From an uncultured Aquincola sp. (lineage in GTDB: Bacteria > Pseudomonadota > Gammaproteobacteria > Burkholderiales > Burkholderiaceae), in contig CAKZXL010000150.1 of NCBI GenBank assembly GCA_937883885.1, forward strand, positions 1 to 7,584: DNA of 7,584 bases, read 5' to 3'. The position numbers were made by a program, and so were the translations under genes. The notes under the pieces are model-generated. The model saw nothing but the letters and a program-made list of their open reading frames with translations. It was not told where the DNA came from and ran no database searches. Below are positions 1 through 7,584 of the stretch, piece by piece. Within the stretch, counting starts at the first letter, position 1. Each line of letters starts with the position of its first letter.

Positions 1-1
1 C

Positions 2-1345
2 GACTACGCCAGCGCCAACGTCACCATCGGCACCGGCAGCCACCTGCACCGCTTCGACAACGGTGGCGAACTGCGCAGCGTGCTGCGCATCTCCAAGTAC
101 CAGCGCGACCAGCGCGCGAGCGCGGTGCGCTTTGCCGGCGCCAGCGCCCAGCCCGGTCGCCAGGCCGTCACGCGCGACACCCTCAGCGACGCGACGGTGC
201 TGACCCGCGGCACGCAGAACAAGATCATGGACCTGGACACGGTGGCGCTGCAAAGCGACTACACCGGCAAGTTCAAGGGCTTCGGCGGTACCCACGACGT
301 GGCGGCCGGCGTCGACTTCACCGACGACAAGTTCATCGGTTATGCCGCCACGCTGCCCACCGGCGTGACGCTGACCAAGCCCAACACCACCATCGGCACG
401 CCCAACAACGGCGTGGGCGTGGACGAGTCGCTGCGCATCGTCACGCAGAACCGCCGCTTCGATTCGCAAGGCCTGGGCGCGTATGCCCGTGACCAGGTGC
501 AGATCGCGCCGGACTGGAAGCTGCTGGCGGGCCTGCGCTTCGACAAGTTCAAGGGCAAGTACCAGACCACCTCCACCACCGACACCGCCGACGGCGAGCG
601 CAGCGATTCGCTGTGGAGCCGCCGCTTCGCGGTGCTGTACCAGCCCACGCCGTTCGCTTCGTTCCACCTGCAGTACGGCACCTCGTTCAACACCTCGGGC
701 GACACCTACCAGTACGACAACCTGAGCAAGAACACCGCGCCGGAGAAGAGCCGCAACATCGAGCTGGGCGCCAAGCTGGACTGGGCCGAAGGCAAGTACT
801 CCACCGAGGTCTCGATCTTCCACGCCACCAAGTACAACGAGCGCAACCGCGACAGCGACTCGGCCAGCCCCACCAACTACCTGCTGTCGGGTGAGCGCCA
901 TGCGGCCGGCCTGGACATCAACGTGGCCGGCCGCCTGACGCCGGCGTGGGAAGTGTTCGCGTCCTATGCCTGGATTCCCAGCGCCAAGATCGACAAGGGC
1001 GCGCCGGACGGCACCACGCTGGCCGCCGGTGAACAGGTGGGCTCGCGCCCCGGCCTGACGCCCAAGCACAGCGGCACGGTGTGGACCACCTACCAGCTGA
1101 CGCCGGCATGGCGCATCGGTGGCGGCCTGAACGCCCGCAGCGGCATGAAGCCGCTGCAGAGCACCATCATCGCGCCGCGCTGGGTGACTGCCGACCTGAT
1201 GGCCGAGTACACGATGGACAAGCTGGCCTTCAAGCTCAACATCACCAACATCACCGACAAGCTGTATGCCGACATGCTGTACCGCGGCCACTACATTGCA
1301 GGCACGCCGCGCACCGTGATGCTGACCGGCACCTACACCTTCTAA
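2..1345 (+). CDS. fiu: TonB-dependent catecholate siderophore receptor, Fiu/PiuA type (C-terminal part)
   Basis: This is an outer-membrane ferric-siderophore transporter driven by TonB-ExbB-ExbD. Only the last 447 residues are present; the signal peptide, plug domain and first barrel strands lie before the window. The frame is open from base 2 to a TAA at 1343-1345. Seen: alternating aromatic/polar beta-strand pattern throughout, the segment [16 protein letters not shown], a late [12 protein letters not shown] strand, [26 protein letters not shown] near the end in pieces, and the C-terminal TGTYTF ending in the terminal Phe that outer-membrane barrels use for BAM recognition. Known: the N-(I/V)-TNxTDKLYAD...GHY...G-x-RT ending is typical of the Fiu/PiuA branch, whose ligands include monocatechols and catechol-type xenosiderophores. 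The dioxygenase gene that follows is the usual partner of this branch, which supports the call. Iron (Fur) control is likely from the family, but the promoter is outside the window. The exact ligand cannot be deduced and the gene symbol is tentative. Confidence 0.9.
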   Translation, partial: DYASANVTIGTGSHLHRFDNGGELRSVLRISKYQRDQRASAVRFAGASAQPGRQAVTRDTLSDATVLTRGTQNKIMDLDTVALQSDYTGKFKGFGGTHDVAAGVDFTDDKFIGYAATLPTGVTLTKPNTTIGTPNNGVGVDESLRIVTQNRRFDSQGLGAYARDQVQIAPDWKLLAGLRFDKFKGKYQTTSTTDTADGERSDSLWSRRFAVLYQPTPFASFHLQYGTSFNTSGDTYQYDNLSKNTAPEKSRNIELGAKLDWAEGKYSTEVSIFHATKYNERNRDSDSASPTNYLLSGERHAAGLDINVAGRLTPAWEVFASYAWIPSAKIDKGAPDGTTLAAGEQVGSRPGLTPKHSGTVWTTYQLTPAWRIGGGLNARSGMKPLQSTIIAPRWVTADLMAEYTMDKLAFKLNITNITDKLYADMLYRGHYIAGTPRTVMLTGTYTF

Positions 1346-1356
1346 GCTTCACCACC

Positions 1357-2040
1357 ATGCTGCTGACCGTTCCCGACGTGCTCGATGCCGCCGAACTGCG
1401 CGAGGCCCAGGCCTTGCTGGCCGGCGCACCGTGGACCGACGGGCGGTCCACCGCCGGCCCGCAAGCGGCCGCGGTGAAGAACAACGAACAGCTGCCGCAC
1501 CGCTGCGAAGCGGCGCAGCAGCTGCGCGCGCTGGTGCTGAAGGCGCTGGACCGGCACCCCATCGTGTTCTCGGCCGCCTTGCCGCGCCGCGTGCTGCCGC
1601 CGATGTTCAACCGCTACGGCGGTGCCACCAATGCCTATGGCGCGCATGTGGACCAGGCGGTGCGCTTCTCGCCCGACACCGGCGAGCGGGTGCGCACCGA
1701 TATCTCGTGCACGCTGTTCCTGAGCGATCCGCATAGCTATGACGGCGGCGAGCTGGTGGTGCACACCAGCTTCGGCCAGCAGCGCGTGAAGCTGCCGGCC
1801 GGCCACCTGGTGCTCTACCCCGGCACCAGCGTCCACCATGTGGAGCCGGTGACCCGTGGCCAGCGGCTGGCCAGCTTCTTCTGGATCGAAAGCATGGTGC
1901 GCAGCGACGAGCAGCGCCAGCTGCTGTTCGACCTCGACATGAACCTGATGCGCCTGCGCGAAGCGCATGGCGAAACCGAAGCCGCGGTGGCCCTCACCGG
2001 CACGTACCACAACCTCTTGCGCATGTGGGCCAACACATGA
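1357..2040 (+). CDS. piuC: PKHD-type Fe(II)/2-oxoglutarate dioxygenase, PiuC/YbiX family
   Basis: A cytosolic 227-residue protein, the usual length for PiuC/YbiX (about 225). The fold is a double-stranded beta-helix of the Fe2+- and 2-oxoglutarate-dependent oxygenases. Visible ligands: H97 and D99 in YGAHVDQA, the distal iron histidine H160 in [11 protein letters not shown], and R170, which by alignment with YbiX binds the 2-oxoglutarate carboxylate before ASFFW. The N-terminal segment contains VKNNEQL (residues 40-46), also typical of the family. The reading frame is open far upstream into the receptor gene, but ATG 1357 gives the family's normal start ([10 protein letters not shown]). It lies 12 bases after the receptor TAA, with no recognisable Shine-Dalgarno sequence between (GCTTCACCACC), so translation probably depends on coupling to the receptor. 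The last four bases overlap the next gene as ATGA. Known: the family is linked to iron uptake next to Fiu/PiuA-type receptors; its physiological substrate is not established. Substrate here is unknown. Confidence 0.93.
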   Translation: MLLTVPDVLDAAELREAQALLAGAPWTDGRSTAGPQAAAVKNNEQLPHRCEAAQQLRALVLKALDRHPIVFSAALPRRVLPPMFNRYGGATNAYGAHVDQAVRFSPDTGERVRTDISCTLFLSDPHSYDGGELVVHTSFGQQRVKLPAGHLVLYPGTSVHHVEPVTRGQRLASFFWIESMVRSDEQRQLLFDLDMNLMRLREAHGETEAAVALTGTYHNLLRMWANT

Positions 2041-3173
2041 GCGACCGGCCCGGCCGCGTGCCCGCCTTGCAGCAGGTGCCACCCGACGTGGTGTGCCTGC
2101 CCGACTACGCCGCCCATGCGCGCGAGCGGCTGGACGACAACGCCTGGGCCTACCTGGCCGGTGCCGCGGCCGACGAGATCACGCTGCGCGCCAACCGCGC
2201 GGCCTGGGACCAGCTGGCGCTGGTGCCGCGTGTGCTGCGGCGCCTGACCGGCGGCCACACCCGCGTGGAACTGCTGGGCCGCACGCTGGCCCATCCGCTG
2301 CTGCTGGCGCCGGTGGCCTACCAGCGCCTGGCCCACCCCGATGGCGAGCTGGCCAGCGCCCATGCCGCCGCAGCGCAAGGCGCGGGCTTCATCCTCAGCG
2401 CGCAGGCCAGCGTGCTGATGGAAGACGTGGCCCAGGCCGTGCTGCCCGAAGCCGAACGCGGCCCGCTGTGGTTCCAGCTGTACATGCAGCACGACCGCGG
2501 CTTCACGCGCGAGCTGGTGCAGCGTGCCAAAGCCGCTGGTTACGAAGCCATCGTGCTCACCGTCGATGCGCCCAGCCATGGCGTGCGCGACCGCGAACGC
2601 CGGGCGCAGCTCAAGCTGCCCGAGGGCGTCTCGGCCGTGAACCTGGCCGGGCTGCCGCCGGCCCCACGCACGCAGATCGACCGCACGCAGAGCTGGGTGT
2701 TCGATGCGCTGATGCCCGACGCGCCCACCTGGGACGAGATCGACACGCTGCGCAGCCACACGCGGCTGCCGCTGCTGCTCAAGGGCGTGATGCACCCCGA
2801 GGACGCACGCGAAGCGCAGCGCCAGCAGGTGGCCGGCCTCATCGTCTCCAACCACGGTGGCCGCACGCTGGACACCGCGGCGCCCACGGCCTGGGTGCTG
2901 CCCCGCATCGCCGATGCGGTGGGCGATGCGATGCCGTTGCTGGTCGATGGCGGCATCCAGCGCGGCACCGACGTGCTCAAGGCGCTGGCCCTGGGTGCGC
3001 GCGCGGTGCTGATCGGCCGGCCGTACATGCATGCGCTGGCCACCTGCGGTGCCATCGGCGTGGCCCATGTGCTGCGTGTCTTGCGCGATGAACTCGAGGT
3101 CGCGATGGCCTTGTGTGGCTGCCGCACGGTGGCGGATGCAGGCCGCGAACTCTTCTTCGAAGCGCCCTGGTGA
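2037..3173 (+). CDS. FMN-dependent alpha-hydroxy-acid oxidase/dehydrogenase (lactate/glycolate oxidase family)
   Basis: A 378-residue TIM-barrel flavoprotein that oxidises an L-2-hydroxy acid to the 2-oxo acid. The electron acceptor (oxygen or a quinone) cannot be told from sequence. Aligned by eye with spinach glycolate oxidase, the catalytic set is complete: Y39 (Tyr24), Y149 in QLYMQ (Tyr129), D177 in LTVDAP (Asp157), R184 (Arg164), K249 in LLLKG (Lys230), and H273 and R276 in SNHGGRTLD (His254, Arg257). FMN-phosphate binding motifs DGGIQRG (304-310) and GRP (327-329) follow. No membrane-insertion loop like that of LldD or mandelate dehydrogenase stands out, so it is probably soluble. The start chosen is ATG 2037, overlapping the previous stop as ATGA; an in-frame ATG at 2025 is possible but would enlarge the overlap. 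No strong ribosome binding site is seen, consistent with translational coupling to the dioxygenase. Its presence in a siderophore-receptor operon suggests a role in metabolism of a hydroxy acid such as a carboxylate chelator, but this is inference. Confidence 0.93.
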   Translation: MSDRPGRVPALQQVPPDVVCLPDYAAHARERLDDNAWAYLAGAAADEITLRANRAAWDQLALVPRVLRRLTGGHTRVELLGRTLAHPLLLAPVAYQRLAHPDGELASAHAAAAQGAGFILSAQASVLMEDVAQAVLPEAERGPLWFQLYMQHDRGFTRELVQRAKAAGYEAIVLTVDAPSHGVRDRERRAQLKLPEGVSAVNLAGLPPAPRTQIDRTQSWVFDALMPDAPTWDEIDTLRSHTRLPLLLKGVMHPEDAREAQRQQVAGLIVSNHGGRTLDTAAPTAWVLPRIADAVGDAMPLLVDGGIQRGTDVLKALALGARAVLIGRPYMHALATCGAIGVAHVLRVLRDELEVAMALCGCRTVADAGRELFFEAPW

Positions 3174-3190
3174 TGCAAAGGCGCCGCAAA

Positions 3191-3248
3191 GGGGCTTGAA
3201 AGCGGGCTTTGGAGGGTGTTCTCCGAGGGAAAACGGCTTCTCAGCCCC
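3191..3248 (+). other. Predicted branched RNA/DNA fold in the oxidase-SWIB gap
   Basis: The arms GGGGCTTGAAAGC (3191-3203) and GCTTCTCAGCCCC (3236-3248) are reverse complements in 10 of 13 columns, or 12 Watson-Crick pairs if two single-base bulges are allowed. They enclose a second hairpin, 3207-3214 with 3221-3228 (8 pairs including two G-U, loop GGTGTT). No U-run follows, so it is not a standard intrinsic terminator. It begins 17 bases after the oxidase stop. It could be a 3' stabilising structure of the upstream mRNA or part of the SWIB leader. I did not recognise a known riboswitch class. Confidence 0.4.
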
Positions 3249-3346
3249 TGATGCAAGCAGTACCATTCGCGCCGCAGGGTGCCCAGAGAGAAACGATGGC
3301 TCATGCGGCCATCACCTCCACCCGGCACATCAACCCATTACTTGAT

Positions 3347-3350
3347 GGAG
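3347..3350 (+). promoter_or_regulatory. Ribosome binding site of the SWIB gene (GGAG)
   Basis: GGAG lies 10 bases before ATG 3361. It is the best Shine-Dalgarno sequence on the + strand of this window and fixes the SWIB start. It can pair with CTCC at 3316-3319 (CTCCA with TGGAG). An alternative stem, CATCAA (3328-3333) with TTGATG (3342-3347), would cover its first base. Confidence 0.75.
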
Positions 3351-3360
3351 CGAATTTCAA

Positions 3361-3747
3361 ATGGCAACTGCGAAGAAGGCGCCGGCCAAGAAGGCCCCGG
3401 CGAAAAAGGCTCCGGCCAAGAAGGTCGGCGGCGCCAAGCCGCCGATCAAGGCTGGTGCCGCGGCCCCCGCGAAGAAGGCAGCTCCGGCCGCCAAGAAGCG
3501 CACCCCGAGCGCGGCCTTCATGAAGGCGATGACCCCGAGCGAAGCGCTGGCCGCCGTGATCGGCGCCACCCCGGCGCCGCGCACCGAGGTCACCAAGAAG
3601 GTCTGGGACTACATCAAGAAGAACAAGCTCCAGGACGCCGAGAACAAGCGGATGATCAACGCTGACGCGAAGCTGAAGGCGATCTTCAAGAAGGATCAGG
3701 TCTCGATGTTCGAGATGACCAAGCTGATCAACGATCACCTGAAGTAA
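3361..3747 (+). CDS. SWIB/MDM2-domain protein with histone-H1-like Lys/Ala/Pro-rich N-terminal tail
   Basis: A small basic protein of 128 residues in two parts. Residues 1-48 are a low-complexity tail of Lys, Ala and Pro, including three KKAPA units, resembling histone H1 tails and bacterial AlgP/HctB-like proteins. Residues about 52-128 form a SWIB domain (the BAF60b/MDM2 fold): MTPSEALAAVIG at the start, TKKVWDYIKKNKLQD in the middle, NADAKLKAIF and EMTKLINDHLK at the end. Known: stand-alone bacterial SWIB proteins are common in proteobacteria and have no firmly established function; eukaryotic SWIB domains bind proteins in chromatin remodelling. Inference: the tail probably binds DNA or RNA by charge and the protein may be nucleoid-associated. 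ATG 3361 has a good GGAG at suitable distance. It appears to be a single-gene transcript, with a long leader before it and an intrinsic terminator after it. It is convergent with the kinase gene. Confidence 0.93.
   Translation: MATAKKAPAKKAPAKKAPAKKVGGAKPPIKAGAAAPAKKAAPAAKKRTPSAAFMKAMTPSEALAAVIGATPAPRTEVTKKVWDYIKKNKLQDAENKRMINADAKLKAIFKKDQVSMFEMTKLINDHLK
3373..3417 (+). repeat. Three tandem 15-bp coding repeats (KKAPA)x3
   Basis: The units at 3373-3387, 3388-3402 and 3403-3417 each encode KKAPA and differ only at third codon positions. A further AAGAAG follows at 3418-3423. The array encodes the start of the SWIB protein's basic tail. Such arrays can gain or lose units by slippage, so tail length may vary between strains. 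Confidence 0.85.
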
Positions 3748-3750
3748 GCC

Positions 3751-3780
3751 GTTCGAGCGGGCCCGCCAGGGCCTTCGAAC
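3751..3780. repeat. Inverted repeat GTTCGA...TCGAAC between the SWIB stop and the terminator
   Basis: Six-base arms at 3751-3756 and 3775-3780 enclose a very GC-rich centre with a GCGGGCCCGC palindrome (3757-3766). The repeat begins 3 bases after the SWIB stop codon and precedes the terminator hairpin. It may pair in the transcript of either strand. Confidence 0.4.
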
Positions 3781-3784
3781 CCAG

Positions 3785-3814
3785 AAGCCGGTGCCACCAC
3801 AGCACCGGCTTTTT

Positions 3815-3815
<1 letters not shown>
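3785..3815 (+). terminator. Rho-independent terminator of the SWIB gene
   Basis: AGCCGGTGC (3786-3794) pairs perfectly with GCACCGGCT (3802-3810) over a seven-base loop, followed by an uninterrupted run of T at 3810-3815. The stem can be extended by A3785-T3811. This is a classic intrinsic terminator for + strand transcription. Read on the - strand, the same hairpin lies directly after the kinase stop codon but is followed by TTCTGG rather than a U-run, so it should terminate poorly in that direction. Confidence 0.93.
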
Positions 3816-6098
<2,283 letters not shown>

Positions 6099-6103
<5 letters not shown>

Positions 6104-6111
6104 CGCGGCTC
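6099..6111 (-). promoter_or_regulatory. GGAG ribosome binding site and GTGA stop/start overlap deciding the kinase start
   Basis: Read on the - strand, GGAG is followed by five bases (CCGCG) and then GTGA, where GTG (6103-6101) starts the kinase and TGA (6102-6100) stops the hydrolase. This arrangement fixes a GTG start and implies translational coupling. Confidence 0.8.
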
Positions 6112-6957
6112 CGCCACGCCGAACCAGCCCGCCGCATTGGCCCAGCCGATGCGGCGCGCCACGTCGGGCGGCAGGTCGCCCAGCCACTCGCGCGCGTCCT
6201 GCATCAGGCTTTCGTAGGCGCTCCAGCGTGGGTTGACCCAGGTGTCGGAGCCCACCGCAAAGCGGTCGGGAAAGGCCAGCAGCAGTTCGCGCCATTCGGC
6301 GCTGAGGCGGCCGCCTTCGGTCAGGCCGGGGCGGTACGACAGCTCGCCCACCAGCCCGGGGTGGCGCTGCAGCAGCTCGCGCACGCGGGGCACCGGCGCA
6401 CCGCCGATGCCGGTGTGCGCCCACACCAGCCGCGCGCCGGGGGCATGCGCCAGCAGCCGGTCCACGGCCACGTCGTCCACATGGGCCAGCACCAGCAGGT
6501 CGCGCTCACGCGCCAGCTGCATCAACCGGCGGGCCACCGGGCCATCGGCATGGGCGCTGTCGTACAGGTGGAATTCGCCGATGCCGCGGTACGGCCCGGC
6601 CGGCGTGCCGCGCGCCAGTTCGTCCAGCACCATGCGGTAGATGCTGTCGTCGGCGAACCAGCCGGTGTAGTCGTCACGGTTGCGGTAAAGGCGGACGAAC
6701 GGCACCACGGTGATGCCGGCGGCGCGCGTCTGGTCGAGCGCCGCGGCCAGCGACCGGGTGCCTTCGTTCGGGCGGCTGTTGGCCACGGCGGCACGCACGC
6801 CGCTGCGCTGCAGGCGGCCGATCGCATTGGCCACGGGATAGGTGTCGAACGCTTCCACGTTGTAGTGGAGGTGGGCGTCGAACAACGGGCCTTCGTAGGG
6901 CGCGGCGACGGCAGTCGTGATGCCGAGGCCGGCCAGCAGGGCCCCCAGGTACTTCAT
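6100..6957 (-). CDS. Exported amidohydrolase-2 family metal-dependent hydrolase
   Basis: A 285-residue TIM-barrel hydrolase of the amidohydrolase superfamily (PF04909-like). Candidate metal and catalytic residues are all present: H29 and H31 in DAHLHYN, E128 in GEFHLYD, H159 in LAHVDD, H181 in VWAHTG and D238 in GSDTW. They match the HxH, His, His, Asp pattern of ACMSD-type enzymes. Family members decarboxylate or hydrolyse organic acids; the substrate here is unknown. The start chosen is ATG 6957-6955 ([10 protein letters not shown]...), which gives a short signal peptide with a Lys, a hydrophobic core and an A-V-A/A-A cleavage region near residues 17-19, so the enzyme is probably periplasmic. 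Upstream in-frame ATGs (6978, 6993, 7032) would add a non-signal-like extension running through a palindromic operator candidate. A weak GAGA lies 5 bases before the chosen start. The gene ends with a GTGA overlap onto the hybrid kinase, so the two should be co-translated. Confidence 0.87.
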
Positions 6958-6991
6958 CGGGGTCTCGGCAAACGGCATGGAAAGAGCACCC

Positions 6992-6997
6992 ATTAGA
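6992..6997 (-). promoter_or_regulatory. Possible -10 element (TCTAAT) of the hydrolase-kinase operon
   Basis: Read on the - strand, TCTAAT matches TATAAT at five of six positions and would place the transcription start about 25-30 bases before ATG 6957. No hexamer resembling TTGACA sits 16-18 bases upstream, where the palindrome arm lies instead. The call is weak. Confidence 0.3.
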
Positions 6998-7023
6998 TGA
7001 CGGTTTGCCCGCAAACCGACATC
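6996..7023. promoter_or_regulatory. 28-bp near-perfect palindrome, candidate operator
   Basis: Arms GATGACGGTTTGC (6996-7008) and GCAAACCGACATC (7011-7023) flank a CC centre and match in 12 of 13 positions; the inner eight bases are perfect. It ends 38 bases before the hydrolase start codon, and one arm overlaps the -10-like TCTAAT on the - strand. The lack of a good -35 there would suit either a repressor covering the promoter or an activator-dependent promoter. The binding protein is unknown. Confidence 0.6.
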
Positions 7024-7228
7024 GACGCGCATGAATTCACGCCCCGATGGTGGCATGCCCAGCCGGGCCTGTGGCTTGCTCCCCCGGGGCACACGGGTGC
7101 GTCGTGAATCCGCGACAAATGCACGCGGTCGTTTGTAAGCATCGGCCGAGAATGTGCCCCGGTCGTAAAGTTAGCAATCACTGCGGCAGTTGCGCATCGG
7201 CCTTGCACAGGGCCTACCAGGTTCCACC

Positions 7229-7584
7229 ATGAAAACCTCTCTCATCGTCTGGTCCATCACCGTTTCCCTGCTGACAGGCGCATGGCCCGCCCATGCGGCC
7301 GTGGCCGCGCAGGCCGCCGGTGCCAAGGCGGTGGGCAGCGCCCCGGCGCGTGTGCAGAACTGTTCTTGGGACAACCCGGGCCACAACCCGTACATGGGCG
7401 ACCTGCCCTCGGCCATCGACCGCTACACCGACATCTCGCCCGCGGTGCGCGAGCGCCTGAAAAAGCGCATGGCCGCGCGCCAGTACGACGAGATGGTCTC
7501 GATCCGCCGCGACAGCATCGTCGGCAAGGACGTCTACCAGTCCGCCATCCGCGACATGCACTTCGGCAACGGCGGCATCTGCAA
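7229..7584 (+). CDS. Secreted protein with MHFG motif, probable MHFG-family PEP-CTERM protein (5' part)
   Basis: The first 118 residues of a protein that continues beyond the window. ATG 7229 is preceded by AGG with a 7-base spacer. A clear Sec signal peptide is seen: MKTSL, a hydrophobic core IVWSITVSLL, and an AHA cleavage site at about residue 23. The mature part has CSWDNPGHNPYMGD (45-58), the charged segment SPAVRERLKKRMA, then SIRRDSI and a RDMHFGNGGIC stretch (109-118) with MHFG at 110-113. From memory this matches the Burkholderiales family named after the MHFG motif, whose members end in a PEP-CTERM sorting tail processed by exosortase. The tail itself lies outside the window, so the assignment rests on the N-terminal part. 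Two Cys (C45, C118) could form a disulphide after export. The molecular role of the family is unknown; sorting to the cell surface in exopolysaccharide-producing bacteria is the general expectation. Confidence 0.72.
   Translation, partial: MKTSLIVWSITVSLLTGAWPAHAAVAAQAAGAKAVGSAPARVQNCSWDNPGHNPYMGDLPSAIDRYTDISPAVRERLKKRMAARQYDEMVSIRRDSIVGKDVYQSAIRDMHFGNGGIC

Larger units (their letters stand above)
3174..3360 (+). promoter_or_regulatory. Leader/intergenic region before the SWIB gene with foldable elements
   Basis: About 187 bases separate the oxidase stop from the SWIB start. It holds a branched inverted repeat (3191-3248), an AGAGAG followed by ATG at 3296 that is out of frame with the SWIB gene, and a hairpin-prone stretch around the ribosome binding site (3311-3350). 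No convincing sigma-70 promoter was found: TTGAAA (3196-3201) has no matching -10 element at 16-18 bases. A promoter for the SWIB gene is nevertheless expected here, because the gap from the oxidase is large. Confidence 0.45.
6958..7228. promoter_or_regulatory. Divergent intergenic region between the hydrolase-kinase unit and the PEP-CTERM-like gene
   Basis: This 271-base region carries the outward promoters of both flanking genes. Visible elements are a 28-bp inverted repeat at 6996-7023, a -10-like TCTAAT on the - strand (6997-6992), GTCG/CGAC arms at 7101-7104 and 7113-7116, and a 7-bp direct repeat CGGTCGT at 7126 and 7160. No confident -35/-10 pair was found for the + strand gene. It is less GC-rich between about 7105 and 7180 than its surroundings, as expected of promoter DNA. 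Confidence 0.55.

Noticed and set aside
1081..1356. N-terminal extension of the dioxygenase frame into the receptor gene
   Set aside because: The extension is an out-of-frame reading of the receptor barrel. Family length and the N-terminal sequence favour ATG 1357.
3196..3220. TTGAAA as a -35 box for the SWIB gene
   Set aside because: No -10-like hexamer occurs at 16-18 bases, and the sequence is part of an inverted repeat.
1815..3266. A 483-codon open frame on the - strand opposite the dioxygenase and oxidase genes
   Set aside because: Its composition (runs of His, Gln, Arg, Ala) is a shadow of the + strand coding bias, and the + strand genes have complete catalytic residues.
3296..3523. 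Possible upstream overlapping reading frame starting at ATG 3296 with AGAGAG before it
   Set aside because: It overlaps the SWIB gene out of frame and becomes an Arg-rich shadow of the Lys-rich tail. There is no independent sign that it is translated, though a short leader effect cannot be excluded.
6104..6424. N-terminal extension of the kinase frame into the hydrolase gene
   Set aside because: The added 107 residues are Arg/Ala-rich with no domain and overlap conserved hydrolase sequence. The GTG at 6103 has a ribosome site and overlaps the stop codon.
7051..7080. TGGCATGCC and TGGCTTGCT as sigma-54-like boxes
   Set aside because: Neither has the GG-N10-GC spacing.
7192..7206. Possible sigma-54 promoter (GCGCATC, then TTGC) before the secreted-protein gene
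   Set aside because: The -12 TTGC is present but the invariant GG of the -24 element is CG, and the predicted start would leave a leader too short for the ribosome site.

Overview
The window is GC-rich (about two thirds G+C), densely packed and strongly third-position biased. The gene content is a Fiu/PiuA-type siderophore receptor with its PKHD dioxygenase, a SWIB protein with a lysine-rich tail, and an apparent PEP-CTERM precursor. Together these suggest a betaproteobacterium of the Burkholderiales, close to the Rubrivivax/Roseateles/Ideonella/Rhizobacter group. This placement is inferred from gene families and composition only.

Region 1 (2-3173, + strand) is an iron-type operon. It holds the C-terminal barrel of a TonB-dependent catecholate siderophore receptor (5' end outside the window), a PiuC/YbiX-like Fe(II)/2-oxoglutarate dioxygenase starting 12 bases after the receptor stop codon, and an FMN-dependent alpha-hydroxy-acid oxidase/dehydrogenase coupled to the dioxygenase by an ATGA overlap. 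The receptor brings in ferric siderophore. The two oxidative enzymes are cytosolic and could modify a chelator or a hydroxy acid, but their substrates cannot be read from sequence.

Region 2 (3174-3815, + strand) is one short gene with a long leader. A SWIB/MDM2-domain protein with a histone-H1-like Lys/Ala/Pro tail is preceded by about 187 bases that contain a branched-fold candidate and a possible self-sequestered Shine-Dalgarno site. It is followed by a clear rho-independent terminator.

Region 3 (3815-6957, - strand) is a two-gene unit convergent with region 2. An exported amidohydrolase-2 family metal-dependent hydrolase is joined by a GTGA overlap to a soluble three-PAS hybrid histidine kinase with a C-terminal receiver. 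The kinase stop codon overlaps the end of the U-tract of the SWIB terminator.

Region 4 (6958-7228) is the divergent intergenic region. Its main feature is a near-perfect 28-bp inverted repeat just upstream of the hydrolase start, a good operator candidate. Region 5 (7229-7584, + strand) is the 5' part of a secreted protein carrying an MHFG motif, probably an MHFG-family PEP-CTERM (exosortase-sorted) protein that runs off the window.

No rRNA, tRNA, CRISPR array, insertion sequence or phage gene was seen. The most interesting items are the 28-bp palindrome, the hydrolase-kinase coupling, the structured SWIB leader and the oxidase in the siderophore operon.
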